From Diplolepis rosae (taxonomy: Eukaryota > Arthropoda > Insecta > Hymenoptera > Diplolepididae), in NCBI GenBank assembly GCA_030998225.1, contig JAPYXD010000701.1:7920501-7984500 (forward strand): a DNA stretch of 64,000 nt. Reading direction: 5' to 3'. Shown here one piece after another: positions 22,801 through 34,511 of this stretch. A program made the position numbers and the translations under genes. A model generated the notes under the pieces. It saw nothing but the letters and a program-made list of their open reading frames with translations, searched no databases and had not been told where the DNA came from. Within the stretch, counting starts at the first letter, position 1; each line of letters opens with the position of its first letter.

Positions 22801-24714
22801 GAGAGGCAAACGCGATTGGCAAGTCTTCCCCGATAGGGCCCTGACTGAGAATCGCGCCTAAAGCATAGTCGGATGCGTCAGTTGTAATTATGAAAGGTTT
22901 TGTAAAGTCTGGGTACTGTAAAATAGGCTTTGAGCAAAGAATGTTTTTTAATTTGTTGAAAGCCATCTGTGCGGTTTCAGTCCAAGTAAATGGTACATTT
23001 TTCTTTAAAAGTACAGTCATAGGCTTCACGATAGACGCAAAATCAGGTATAAACCGGCGATAATATCCAGCTAAGCCTAAAAACTGTTTAACGTTTTTTC
23101 GGCCTTTTGGACAAGGAAATTTGCTAACGGGTTCTATCTTTTTCGGATCTGGTTTCACTCCTACTTCAGAAATCACGTGTCCTAAATACCCTATTTCTTT
23201 ACATAAAAATCTACATTTATCTAGTTGAAGCACAAGCCCTGTTGTTTTTAAACGCCCTAAAAGATTCTCTAATTTTTCGTTATGCTCTTTCAATGATTTC
23301 GCGTAGATGACTATATCATCCATGTATACGTACATTTCTATACCTTGTAAACCAGTAAGCACGCGATCCATAAGTCTTTGAAACGTTGCAGGCGCGTTCT
23401 TTAATCCAAAAGGCATTCGATTGAATTGGTAGTGACCAAAGGGAGTAGAGAAGGCCGTTTTATGCCTATCAGCAGGCTCGACTTCAATCTGATGAAAACC
23501 AGAAGCAAGATCGAGTACTGTGAAGTATTTGGCACCCCCCAGCTGATCCAAAATGTCCGTGATATTAGGCAGCGGGTAAGCATCTCCAACGGTCTTCTCA
23601 TTGAGGGCACGATAGTCTATGACCATCCTCCATCGTTTGTTCCCCTTGGAATCAGATTTTTTTGGAACCACTCAGACCGGAGAATTGTATGGTGAATTTG
23701 AAGTGGATATGGCATTGTAACCCTTTAAATTTGTTGTTTCTGTATTAATTACTTCTTTATGTATAACAGGGTACCGATAATTTGATTTATGTACTGGATT
23801 ATTGTCGATAGTATTGATGCTATGCTTAAGAACGTTAGTACAAGTTAATTTATCGCCCGGAAGAAAAAATTGGTAAGAAAATTTTTTTATACATTTTAAT
23901 AAACTACTTTTTTCCTCAGAATTCAGATCGGTTAAGTTGAGTGTAGCTAGCAATTCTCTAAATCTTTTATCCTTTTTACTTTCAGATTCTTCATCCACAA
24001 CAATTCTCTTCACAGATCTGGGGGCTTTATCAAGAAATTCCACTTTTTCCAAACTTACAGGAGAAACTAAAATTTCTACGTCTTTTGTGCACACATTAAT
24101 GCAATAAACGCGAATCTGTCCATCTACCACGGTAGCCAAGGTTTCGCCTAGATACACGCCTGGTCCTGTTGGTACCAGAGGTAAGTAACCCTCGTTAATG
24201 TTAGTATTCGTTACTGGTAATGTTACTAACTGTTTCGTTCTCGCTTTCAGATATAGGGTTGTACGTTTAGGTGGGGTAGTAAACGGAAACTTACCTAACG
24301 CATGTTTTATTGTTTTTGTTTTTAAATCAATTATCGCATCAGCTAAGAAAGGCATCCCTAACATCCCATCGCATTTTATTGGAAAGTTATCTGGGACTAC
24401 TTGAAAAGGACAAGACACTCCGTTTACTTCGAGATACACTTCTCCAACTGTTTGTACACCTTCCTCTACAATGCCAAATAAATGATATTTAATTTGAGTA
24501 TTAATTTGCGTACTTTTATTAACATTTTTACGTTTAATCAAATTCAGTTCCGCACCTGTGTCTACTACAAATATTCCTTCGTTATTATTTATGTGTTTAC
24601 TATTTAATATAATGTTAGGTGATTGAGCCTTTCCTTCAATATTGATGCTCAAGACGACCCGTCGGATGGGTACTTCGTCTGGAAAAAGTTCGCCGTCGCA
24701 CCACTCCGACGAAC
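19862..24714 (-). pseudogene. pol: gypsy pol (protease, RT, RNase H, integrase), broken
   Basis: The polyprotein of the element, in the -1 frame relative to gag. The aspartic protease shows VDTGAELNLI near 24560. The RT shows DLASGFHQI, FGLKNAPATFQRLMD and YMDD at about 23310-23330. RNase H shows TDASDYALGAIL and TDHRSLIWL. Integrase shows the zinc site (HDSTVGGH, CETCQKRK), then the D-D-E residues in QIDLVGPL, TWQDCLSKF and HPQSLGALERSH. Disruptions seen: a TGA at 23669-23671 (in place of the Trp expected after NSPV), frame changes near 22385 and 20555, and a TGA near 20049. An unusual long, low-conservation spacer separates RNase H and integrase and contains tandem repeats. Confidence 0.88.
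21717..21923 (-). repeat. Three ~68-70-bp tandem repeats inside gypsy pol
   Basis: Units start at 21717, 21787 and 21855 with CCCCGCGTG and share CAACCCTTCACCCAGTGAAG and CACCGGC. They are much more GC-rich than their surroundings. They keep the reading frame open over the minus-strand spacer (encoding SLGEGLSSRGV-like repeats), but unit lengths of 70 and 68 shift the frame between units. Confidence 0.85.
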
Positions 24715-26256
24715 TTATTTCTCGTTTAAATTTTTCTGTTTATCTTGGCGACCGTGTGTGACTTTACTGAGACGTTTAAAACATTCCTCGTAACTATGTC
24801 CTGGAATTTTGCAGTAGCCACAAGTTACACTACCTTTTTCCTTTTCGTTACTTCCTTCTGTACAGTCACGAGCATAATGACCTGGTTTTTTACAATTAAA
24901 ACATTCCCCTGACCTACTTCTAGATTTGTTGCAATCATGTGCGAAGTGTCCAGATTGTTTACATATGTGGCAACTTTTTCCAGTGCTATTCGATATACGC
25001 GCGCATCCTAATGCGAAGTGCCCGGTTTCGCCGCATTTGTGACACGTGACTTCGCATTGGGCATTTAAATTTGTTCTCTCACTATACCTGTCACTACCAC
25101 TTCCTATGCCTCTTCCTCTGACGTTAGACGCTCTACCTGCACCTGCTTCGAACTTCCTAATTCGTGCATTTGCATTGTAAGGTCGGAATCGATTAAAGAC
25201 GTTGCCATAAATTTTATTTTGAAACGATTTTTCCGTGCATCCTTTCGCTTTGCTTTCCGACGAGATTTCTTTTCGATTTAAACCGCTTTCAAATCCTACT
25301 TCCCACTCTCCTGCTTTCGCTAAACTTATTGAATCCTGAAGTGATTTCGGTCTGTCTACCCTAACTCGCCATATTAAATCCCTTTTGAGGCCAATTATAA
25401 AATTATCATTAGCCGTTTCGCGTGCAGATTTAATTAAATATTAGGCTGCTCCTTTAGGATTTTTGTCCTCAATTAATTCTATAAGGTTTGCAAGAATCTG
25501 GCTAACTCTCGACCCGTATTGCTGTACCGTCTCGTCAACGCGTTGCGCAACTGTGGCAAGCGCACTGTTAAGTTGACTGAGGCTCCGATGCTCAGTAAAA
25601 GTTTCTTTTAAATGCCTTAGTGGGTCTTCTAAACTATTTAAATCGCGATCCTGCAGAGAATTGAAAGCATTTCCTACTACTCTCGATCTTATCATGAGAA
25701 ACAAATACCGACGGTCCTTAGCTGCGATTGAATCTCGCGCGAATAAGCAGTCGTTTATAAATCGACCAACAGGCATATTTTCTCCATCGAAACTTTTCGG
25801 AATAAATTCCAAAGCGGCCCGAAAAGGTATTGGATTTTCCGGTTCTTCATCGGGAGGAGAAAACATTCCTGAACTAGTCGCGCCTACAGAACCGCAATCG
25901 GCGCTATTTGACGCGTGAGCGGAAATACGTTCAACAGGGGTTTCGTAAGGAAGTGCGGATCGACTAAGCGCGCATTCTATCTCTAAATTCGAATTTTCGC
26001 GCAGATCCTCTACGTTCCTTGTGTCAAAAATATTCGCAGTTTGTCGGCTAGGTCCTGGTCCAGCTGTAAAACTACTCATATTTCGCTCTGAATTAATGTC
26101 AGCAGTTGTTTCTACAATATAGTTTCCTACTCTTGTAGAAGATCGTCCTCTACGAGCGCCACGAACACTTTTACCTTTTCGCGTACTAGCAGTAGTAGTT
26201 TCACGAGCACTGGTAGTAATTTTTTTTGTCATCGAACCGCGATTTCGGGTACGCAT
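24715..26256 (-). pseudogene. gag: gypsy gag with four zinc knuckles, one nonsense codon
   Basis: Starts MRTRNRGSMTKK at 26256. It is Arg/Ser/Thr-rich at first, then has a capsid-like segment (IPKSFDGENMPVGRFINDCL). A TAA at 25441-25443 interrupts it after NPKGAA, and the same frame continues (YLIKSARETANDNFIIGLKR) to four CCHC knuckles: CHKCGETGHFALGC, CHICKQSGHFAHDC, CFNCKKPGHYARDC and CGYCKIPGHSYEEC. It ends at the TAA at 24715. The pol frame overlaps in -1, as in many gypsy elements that use ribosomal frameshifting. Confidence 0.85.
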
Positions 26257-27016
26257 TTTCAGATTGGATATATAAAAAAAACTTTATACAAATCTAATTT
26301 GAGAGATTGGCACACGACACTTAATAAAATTGGCAAAAATCGACTTACTATGTGAAGTTCTTGAAGAATGACTGATCTCTGAAACGAAAAACAAACAAAC
26401 AAAATTTATAGTTATAATAAAAGTTATTTGCTCTTAACACTAGTTTCACACACGCGTATCAGTCTCTTCAGTATTGTTGAATTGAGTCCCAGCGGAAGGT
26501 TTTCTGCAAGGATTCTCTGCTCTCGTTGTTGCTCCTTGATCAAGTTGATGTTCCGTAAAAGCCGCAGTGATCTAGGGGGAAAGACTACGTGGACCCTTCA
26601 AATCACTGACTACGATTCTCGGCACCTCTAAACTGTACCCTCAGCCTCTTGGTTTAAAAAAAAACACGTCAAAAAAACCTTTAAGGAAGAAATCGTGGCC
26701 ATGTAAATTGTCCTCTTCTTTTGCCTTCCTACTTTCTTTCTCTTGAGGACCTTCGTTTCTAACGCTACTCAGTTCACGTTATACTAAGAAGGCGGTACTC
26801 GAAAAGTAGTACTTCGGCAGCTGCACCCTGGTCCTCCTGGTTCCTGTTCCACCTGATTCTCGATGAGCAGAGTATCCTTTCACAATCTACACTTAAACAC
26901 TGATAAATCCGTATCTTGATTAACGTGAAGCACTGCTGTAGTTCAATCTGTCACAAATTCAAATTCACCCGCGACGAGTTTGTGGAAACCCCACTTCTGA
27001 CACCAAAAAGTTTTCC

Positions 27017-27751
27017 TGTAACGCGCAGGTCAAATATCGCGCGCCAAACAGTTAAAATTCAAACACTTATTTAAATTTAATGGACTGAACTTCGTTTCAT
27101 AATAAAGGACTAGGAAGTCCAACTCTCGCGAATGAACCGACTTCTCTTTTTAGTTTTAATCTTAAAGTGGAAACAATAATATTTATCAATTAATATTAAA
27201 TAAAACACAATTTTTTAGATAGAAATAAAATATAAACTAAATTTATTCAATGTCTTGTAACTACAAGTATTAATTATTAACTAATTCGTTTTAAGGACTT
27301 TTCTATGAAAAGTCTCTAAGAAGAGAAAGTTTTTCAATAATTTTTACAGGGTTCTGGATTCAAGATTTTCTTAAGAAAAACTAAGGAATTTATATTTTCT
27401 TTTGTATATCCAGTAAGTTTCGACTCATATCTAAATCTAAAATATCCTATGCAAGTAAAATGTAAGATTTGAGAAAAATGAATATAAGAATATATATGAA
27501 TATATGATACATGTAAGATAAATTTAGGAAATACATTTAAACATAACAGGTATGTATTTGGGACGAGATCATCATTCTTTAAAATTTATAATTGTCGATT
27601 TGCCAATATCGCTAGCCAATTTTCTCCCTATTCTATTCCAAACTCGTATGAGTTAGTTTATTCGCGTTTGAATTAAACCGCGCGTTTCCGAATTAATAGT
27701 CCGCGCTCTAGCGTATAAAACGAGCAGCGGAAGGATTCTGCGCTCGTTACA
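27017..27751 (-). repeat. gypsy 5' LTR (735 bp)
   Basis: On the minus strand it starts TGTAACGAGCGCAGAATCC and ends GACCTGCGCGTTACA, so it has the TG...CA ends of LTRs. A TATA-like CGTTTTATACGC lies near its start. The primer-binding-site-like sequence begins about 10 bases past its end. Its ends resemble those of the solo LTR at 32481-33536. Confidence 0.8.
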
Positions 27752-27963
27752 CCTCAGGGACATACGCGCCATCTCTTGGTTCTGGGCGTCGATCAATCTG
27801 AAGTTGTTGAGCGAAAAACGGTAAGAAATTGTAATACCCGCGTAGTTAGCCGAGCTTTCGGCGGGAGGGGATAGAAGAACCGGTCGCCGCGCTCGCAGTG
27901 GCGAAAAGTGAAACTTATGGAGTAAATATATGTACGTGTTGTTATAGCAAAATTCAATAAAAA

Positions 27964-28380
27964 TGGGTTTTTCATGTTGTATAGTTAACTGTGAAAATAC
28001 AGCTTCGAATATCAATTACAAATTTTTTCGATTCCCAACTGCCGCACACAAAATACAACAAAGAGTTCAATGGATTTCTGCAATAAGACTCATATTGTTA
28101 AAGCAAAAACTTTAACGATACCCAGTCAGAAGAAGATAAAGAATAAATGTTGCAGTACGGTAACCAAGGAGTATGCTGAGATAAATCATCGAGTGTAGAA
28201 CCCCAAGAGTTGGGAACAGGAAGACGTTATTTTCAAGGCTACGAGTCACTACAAAAAGAGGAACAACTTTTGGACTTGGCTGGAGTTAGTTATGGCACTT
28301 TTGATTTTTTGTTAGAAAGAACACTCGTACCACCAGATAACTGTAAATTTAGTCAAAAGAATTCTAATCCTGAAATCCAT
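27964..28380 (+). pseudogene. THAP-domain transposase remnant
   Basis: ATG at 27964 opens MGFSCCIVNCENTASNINYK followed by FFRFP and VQWISAI, the first half of a THAP zinc finger (C-x4-C, F-x-FP, W-x-x-A). The frame then breaks. Downstream at about 28208-28365 a second segment reads YFQGYESLQKEEQLLDLAGV and SYGTFDFLLERTLVP. That resembles the part following THAP in THAP-containing Harbinger-like (ISL2EU-type) transposases. The catalytic domain is missing. The transposon assignment is from memory of family motifs and needs a search. Confidence 0.55.
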
Positions 28381-29476
28381 AATTAAATTGTTCAAATCTG
28401 TCGTATTTTTGATTTACTGAAAAAACACAAAAATATTAGTTAATTTCCACTTTTCTGGGATAAAACTTAATTGAATTACATATTCAAGTGAAAAAATACA
28501 ATATTGTGTAAACATGATTATTTCATTTGAATGAAAAATTTACCTGAATCTTTCATTTTTTAAAGTTATTACTGTTGGAAAATCCATATGTAAGGGCAGT
28601 AATAGAGAGCTTTCTAGTGCCTTAAAACCATCTTCCTTAATTATGTTTATATTTATATTGAGAACTGGAACTCCTTCCACTGTTTGATGGCCTGACAAGC
28701 ACTTTTTGTATCTTTTAACACTTGGTTCACCTGTCATTAGGTATTTCCACATGTTTACAATGTTACATTCAACATTGATAATACGTGAATGTGCAGGAGA
28801 ATTACTGTAATAGTATATTACGTGCCTAGGCGCACAATGAGGGTTATTGCGCGACGAGCGACAATGCTCGCAGGAGAATGAAGCCGAGACGAAGCCGAGG
28901 CGCGATCAGTCCTGCGAGCATTTTGACATTCGTCGTTTGACTCAACATTTTGAGTCTGGAAACAAGTTTCAGGCTGGCTTGTCGACTCTATTTGTAATAT
29001 CTCTATGCTTAAAATCGGTAATAATGTCATCGAAAAAAAAATACATGGTTCCATTTAAAAAAGTGGAGTTGACCTTGATGGACTCTAACCTTGATGTAGC
29101 TTCAGCGCGTCCACCGATAAAAAAAATAGGGTGGTTCAGTATGACGGCCTTCTCGAACACTGAAACTTTTGTCTGAAACATTTTTGGATATGATCAATAG
29201 TTTGAGCGTTGAGTGACTTCACTCAACGGTTTGAGTGCTATCGCTCTGTAACACTTTATATGCCTCACCCTGTATATATTTTTAATCACATCAGAAATTG
29301 TAATAAATATAATTATTGTCATTATATTTGAAACATTCCTTATTAATATCAGTTGAAACAAATAACTTTTTCCACAAAAAAATATATTTCTATTTTCTAC
29401 AAACAAAATAAGTTCAAAATAAGCACGAAAGAGGTTATATAGATGCAAAGCTAGTGAAATTGTAAAATTCATGACC
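28381..29476. other. Intergenic, no supported gene
   Basis: Short open frames on both strands (28540-28752 minus; 28847-29176 plus) show no domain. A GC-richer patch at 28815-28930 contains repeated GCGCGACGAGCGACAATGC-like and CGAGACGAAGCCGAGGCGCG sequence and may be the end of a mobile element. I could not define it. Confidence 0.45.
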
Positions 29477-29939
29477 GTGAAGTTAGCACAGCAACTATGA
29501 TAAAACCAACTTTTTTTATATGAAATCGTTTGGTGGTCGTTTGGTGGTGTTTGGTAGTCAAGTTTTGACGTTTGGTGGTCAAAATTTAAAAAATTATGGA
29601 TTATTCAAATTTGGGGTGCTAACTTCACGCTTGCACCCCACTTTTTAAAATTTATGAAATTTTTTTTCGGGAATCGTTTGGTGGTGTTTGGTAGTCAAAT
29701 TTTGTCGTTTGGTAGTCAAAATTGAAAAAGATATGGAATTTTGAAAAAAATATGTTGCACCCCAAAATTTACTTTTCCGAATTTTTCTTGCACCAATCGA
29801 TTCGAAATCGTTTGGTGGTATTTGGTAGTCTGCTTTAAATGTTTGGTAATTAAAAATAACACGATTATAATAATTTTCTAAAAGAATTAAGTGTCAACGC
29901 GCAGCTGGCCGCTTTGGCGAGTCGTCGGCGTACTCTCGT

Positions 29940-31141
29940 TGTGATGATCGCACCTGAGCGCTCATCTGGTGCCAAAAGTATAAATTAAGATCGAGCGTTC
30001 CAAAAGGCATCATAACCTTACTTCTGCCTTAGCTACGTAAAATACGTAATACATCTCTTAGCTATGACCTGCTATGACATAATATATTCAAATTCAAATG
30101 ACCAATGATTCTAAAATAAAAAAGCGGAAGGATTTATCCCAAAGAAAGAGACTTTAGACTAAGTTAAATGTTAAGAGTTTTATAAATTTATGGTTCAACG
30201 AGGCTGGTTTATATTTTAGAAAGTAGCAATAAGGTAACACTTAGACTAAACTTGGGAATCCGAGAATGTTTCCCAGACATTCACAACCCCCATAATTCAA
30301 ATAAACCAGACTCGTTTTCAAATAAGTATGAATAAATTAAGTATAGAATAAGTTTTTTCAGGAAAACGGGTTGTAGGAAACCCAGAGGAAATGCCTCGTA
30401 AAATTAGATTTATCACTAGACTATTCAAAAAAATCAGAAACCATGCCTAGAAACGAAACACTCTGGAGAAGACTTGGGAAAATCAAATAAATCTTCTAAG
30501 AGAACAGCTTTCTACCAAGAAATTGAATAAGACAGATTTCCATAAGAAATCTGTCATGTATACTTAAGACCCTTTTTTTTGTAAACTCCTGAGTGTTCCG
30601 TGTCTAGGTAAAAGGACCCATAAATTGCTCTAAGACGAAGCAGTAAAAAGACCATGTGTTGGGGTGACTAAGCTGGACCCTAACCCCGACCAACGCGCTT
30701 GTCAAGGGTGGAGGGGAGAGCTGACCTGAGGACCCAGAATATCAACTAAAAGAGAAATCTTGACAAAATTCAAGATCAGGGCGGGTTGATTTTCAGAAGA
30801 AAGTCACCAATGAGCTTCGGAGATGACACTCAGGGGCCCTGGGAATCGAAGTGGGAAATTGAAGGGAGGTCCAGAGAGTCATCCCACACACAGAGGATCT
30901 CAGATATTTTTCGGCCTTCGAATCGATACTACTGTTCGGTCTCGGACTTTATTAATATTTTGTGCGCTGCTAAGTCAATTGTCTAGTAATTAAATAATTT
31001 CAAGAGAAACCAAAGGTTTAGTTCTTCCTTTTATTTTAACCCGAGTCTTATTTTCATAAGCCGCCAATCTAACGAGTTTAAATAAACCGCGCGGAAATAC
31101 TTGCAATCTTAAATAGACGGCCCTGAGGTAGGGTCGTGACA
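29940..31141. repeat. Solo LTR (1202 bp) with TCGT duplication
   Basis: The insertion interrupts the left foldback arm, as shown by comparing it with the intact right arm. It starts TGTGATGATCGCACC, ends GGTCGTGACA, and is flanked by TCGT at 29936-29939 and 31142-31145. TG...CA ends and a 4-base duplication fit a gypsy-type solo LTR. It has no open frame of note. Confidence 0.85.
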
Positions 31142-32480
31142 TCGTACTTACCATTGGCGCGAAAATTTAAAAAAATACAGAGAATGCCAGAAACACGACA
31201 AATTGTTTATTAATATATTATTAGTGGTAATTAGATAATTAGAAATATGAATAGGAAATAAAATGATTTATCATGCTAATTTATTTGTCATTGCGGGTAT
31301 TTTATAAATAAACACTTTCAAATGCACGATTTAACTTCATTGTTTACAACTATTTTTGAAGAAACATCTTTGAAGTTATTTTCTATTGATTTTTTTATTG
31401 ATTTGATTTGTATTTAATTGATTTGATTAATTTATAATGTAGTTTGTAATTAGATAATTATAAACATGAATAAGAAATCCTACCAATCACAGCATATTTA
31501 GAGCGAATTTTTACAAAATTGCATGTCAATATCACTAAACAAAATTGATTGGAATCAGACGTTCATATACATTGATATACTTAATCGGTGCCTTAAATGT
31601 AAGGAAAAGTTCTTTAACTGTCCAGATACGATAAAAATTGCTGAAATAAGAGCATTTTTTTTATTTTTGAAATTTAAGAAAAAATTAATAATTGCAATAT
31701 TGGTTTCAGATAGTGCTCATAAATCTTTACTAACACTGGTCAACAAAATATGACCTATGTGTCTTACAAAAAACCTTATTTTAAACTGAATAACATTTTT
31801 TCTTTAGTCAACTGCGTGTCATTGATTTCTTTTTTTGATGCAGAAAAAATTTCAGAAAAGTTTATAGTTCGACCAGCTGCAACTGTTCGAAATATACATG
31901 GCAGAGAAGTTATCTCTTTCTATAGAGTTGTCAGTTTGTCGGCTTACAAGTGCTTGAGGCGAATCATTGTACTGTTTCTTGTATCTTATTGCATTAAAAA
32001 CTACAATATTTGCAATATTTACAATATTCACAGAATTTACAGTATTTACAAAGTTTAAAATATACTATCTTTATTATTGGTTGTTAGCTCCGTCAAAAAA
32101 TGATTATAAGCTGCTCTATTTTCCAGTTAAACTATAGGTAAGACTTTGCCGTGAAATGTTGCGGCAACGTTATTGCAGTGTATGAACGTCTGACTCCAAT
32201 CAATGTTTTTTTAGCGATATTGACATGCAATTTTGCAAAATTCTCTCTAAATATGCTTTGTGATCGGTAGAATACACAAACCCGTATTCAAATTTCTATA
32301 TTAATTTGTGTTTGAAAAAGGATTACAATATTACAGGACAACATTGTTGCAATGTTGTAACAATATTGATTGTCAGCGTCCATTCATAATTGCAGCAAAA
32401 TTTCATCAATATTGATACACTGTTGCCAACATTACGGTAACGTTGTAAATTTAAAAGTAGAAATGTAAAGACTACAATAA

Positions 32481-33536
32481 TGTAACGAGCGACGCTAATT
32501 CGCTCGTATCTACGCAAGATGGCAACACCTCTCGAGTTAAGTTTGCGGGAAATTATAAATTTAGTTACTCCTATCTTTAATCATTTTATTCATTTAATTA
32601 ATATTTTAATACTAATAAAGATTTATTGTTGGACTTCTGGTGCAAGATATAGAATAGTTTTCAATTCACGTTTTGTCCTGGATCAGCTATCTAAAGAAAG
32701 ATTATAAAAGTAATTAAATTAGAGATAGAGTTACTAACTCTTGAAAGTTAAACTGAGTTTTCTCACGATTTTTAAATATTTAGTTTATAGTTAAAAGGAG
32801 TCGGTGTGATGAGAGGGCTTCAGAGAACCCTGCATGCGCACGTTAGAGTATAAGGACCTTTGTAAGTCTATTATAAATATTTTGTGCAATAGTTCTAAGT
32901 TTACATTAGAGGCAAGTCCGGATATTAGGTTCGAAATAAGCGGCATGTAATAAAAAGCGCTAAGAAATGAAATCATTATCCATAATTTATCCGAATAGTT
33001 TACAGATCTGTCACACTAGGGCTGATAGCGGCGAGACATAGACCTAAATGTTTAGGTGACATTAAATACGAAACGCGAGTTTCGAATAAAGGGTGAGATA
33101 TGAAGCATTAAGTATTTTTCCTAGAACATATTAGTATACATGAGTACAGGGAGCGAGTCTACCCTTTTTTCGAATCTGAAACCTTCTGGCCAGCGAGCCT
33201 CAATAAGGTATGAGTGGGAGAGCATGTGAGCGCGTAGTTTTGTAAATCGTGTGTGAGTTGAATAATCTCAATCCTGATCTCAGTCTTGATTTTACTCGTC
33301 TGAGTTGATAATCTCGCCGTCTTGAACTCAGACGTAACTTTGTCAATCCGGACTTAGCCGATTTGTTTTGAATATAAATAATATTGATTAAAGTCAATTT
33401 TAAACGAGCCGATAATTTTCTTTATTTAAAAACATTCATATCTCCCGGTTTATTTCAATAATTTGACCGACGCGAACCCACCTATCAACTCCTATCTCTT
33501 CTGTCGCACCTGCGCGGCACGTAACAAATACTTGGT
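32481..33536 (+). repeat. Solo LTR (1056 bp), probably gypsy-type
   Basis: Starts TGTAACGAGCGACGC and ends CACCTGCGCGGCACGTAACA. The start matches the first 11 bases of the gypsy 5' LTR at 27017-27751 (minus), and the end is similar to that LTR's end. Flanks AATAA and AATAC could be a mutated 5-bp duplication. No internal retrotransposon genes adjoin it. Confidence 0.65.
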
Positions 33537-34511
33537 AAATAAACTAGAAAATTTCAGTATCTAGTGTAAAGCTTTTAATATTTAAATTGTTCAATGTCAT
33601 AATGCATAATATAAATGGTTTGCAGGCTAAAAGGAATCATCGCTTATCGTCCAGGTCATTATAATGCTCTTTGTAAGAGAATAACTGATCACTGGGAGGT
33701 TTATGACGGCCTGAAAAACAATGTGAGTGCCTGAAAAAAGAATTGTTTACTAGTGCCGCATGGAGCCATTTATATAAAAATTAATGATTAACTGTTAAAA
33801 ACAGATTGTAAAATGAAATTGTGCAATACAGTTAATATATCACAAAATCCTTAAGCGTCTTTCTTATCGAACCTATCACAAACTACCCGCAATGACAAAT
33901 AAATTAGCATGATAAATCATTTTATTTCCTATTCATATTTCTAATTATCTAATTACCACTAATAATATATTAATAAACAATTTGTCGTGTTTCTGGCATT
34001 CTCTGTATTTTTTAAAATTTTCGCGCCAATTGTAAGTACGAGAGTACGCCGCCGACTCGCCAAAGCGGCCAGCTGCGCGTTGACACTTAATTCTTTTAGA
34101 AAATTATTATAATCGTGTTATTTTTAATTACCAAACATTTAAAGCAGACTACCAAATATCACCAAACGATTTCGAATCGATTGGTGCAAGAAAAATTCGG
34201 AAAAGTAAATTTTGGGGTGCAACATATTTTTTTCAAAATTCCATATCTTTTTCAATTTTGACTACCAAACGACAAAAGTTGACTACCAAACACCACCAAA
34301 CGACCACCAAACGATTCCCGAAAAAAAATTTCATAAATTTTAAAAAGTGGGGTGCAAGCGTGAAGTTAGCACCCCAAATTTGAATAATCCATAATTTTTT
34401 TAATTTTGACCACCAAACGTCAAAACTTGACTACCAAACACCACCAAACGACCACCAAACGATTTCAGATAAAAAAAGTTGGTTTTATCATAGTTGCTGT
34501 GCTAACTTCAC

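Larger units (their letters stand above)
19862..27751 (-). mobile_element. Decayed Ty3/gypsy LTR retrotransposon lacking its 3' LTR
   Basis: Reading right to left: 5' LTR (27017-27751), a primer-binding-site-like GGTGTCAGAAGTGG at about 26990-27004, gag with four zinc knuckles, protease, reverse transcriptase, RNase H, integrase. The order PR-RT-RH-IN is diagnostic of Ty3/gypsy. No envelope gene was seen. Integrase coding ends near 19862 without a recognisable 3' LTR. Several nonsense codons and frameshifts show it is inactive. Confidence 0.9.
29477..34511. mobile_element. Giant foldback element with nested solo LTRs
   Basis: Terminal arms start GTGAAGTTAGCACAGCAACT at 29477 and end with the complement at 34511. 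The left arm is 29477-29939 plus 31146-31299, split by a solo LTR. The right arm is 33884-34511. They are highly similar throughout. The arms carry many copies of a CCACCAAACGA-type motif (as CGTTTGGTGG on the left). The centre holds no recognisable transposase. It includes a second inverted repeat (about 31478-31580 with 32170-32270) and the solo LTR 32481-33536. No target duplication was identified. The class is unknown. Confidence 0.8.

Noticed and set aside
31523..32058. Overlapping open frames in the centre of the foldback element as a possible transposase
   Set aside because: Lys/Phe/Ile-rich, no DDE or other catalytic motif, and partly made of the inner inverted repeat.
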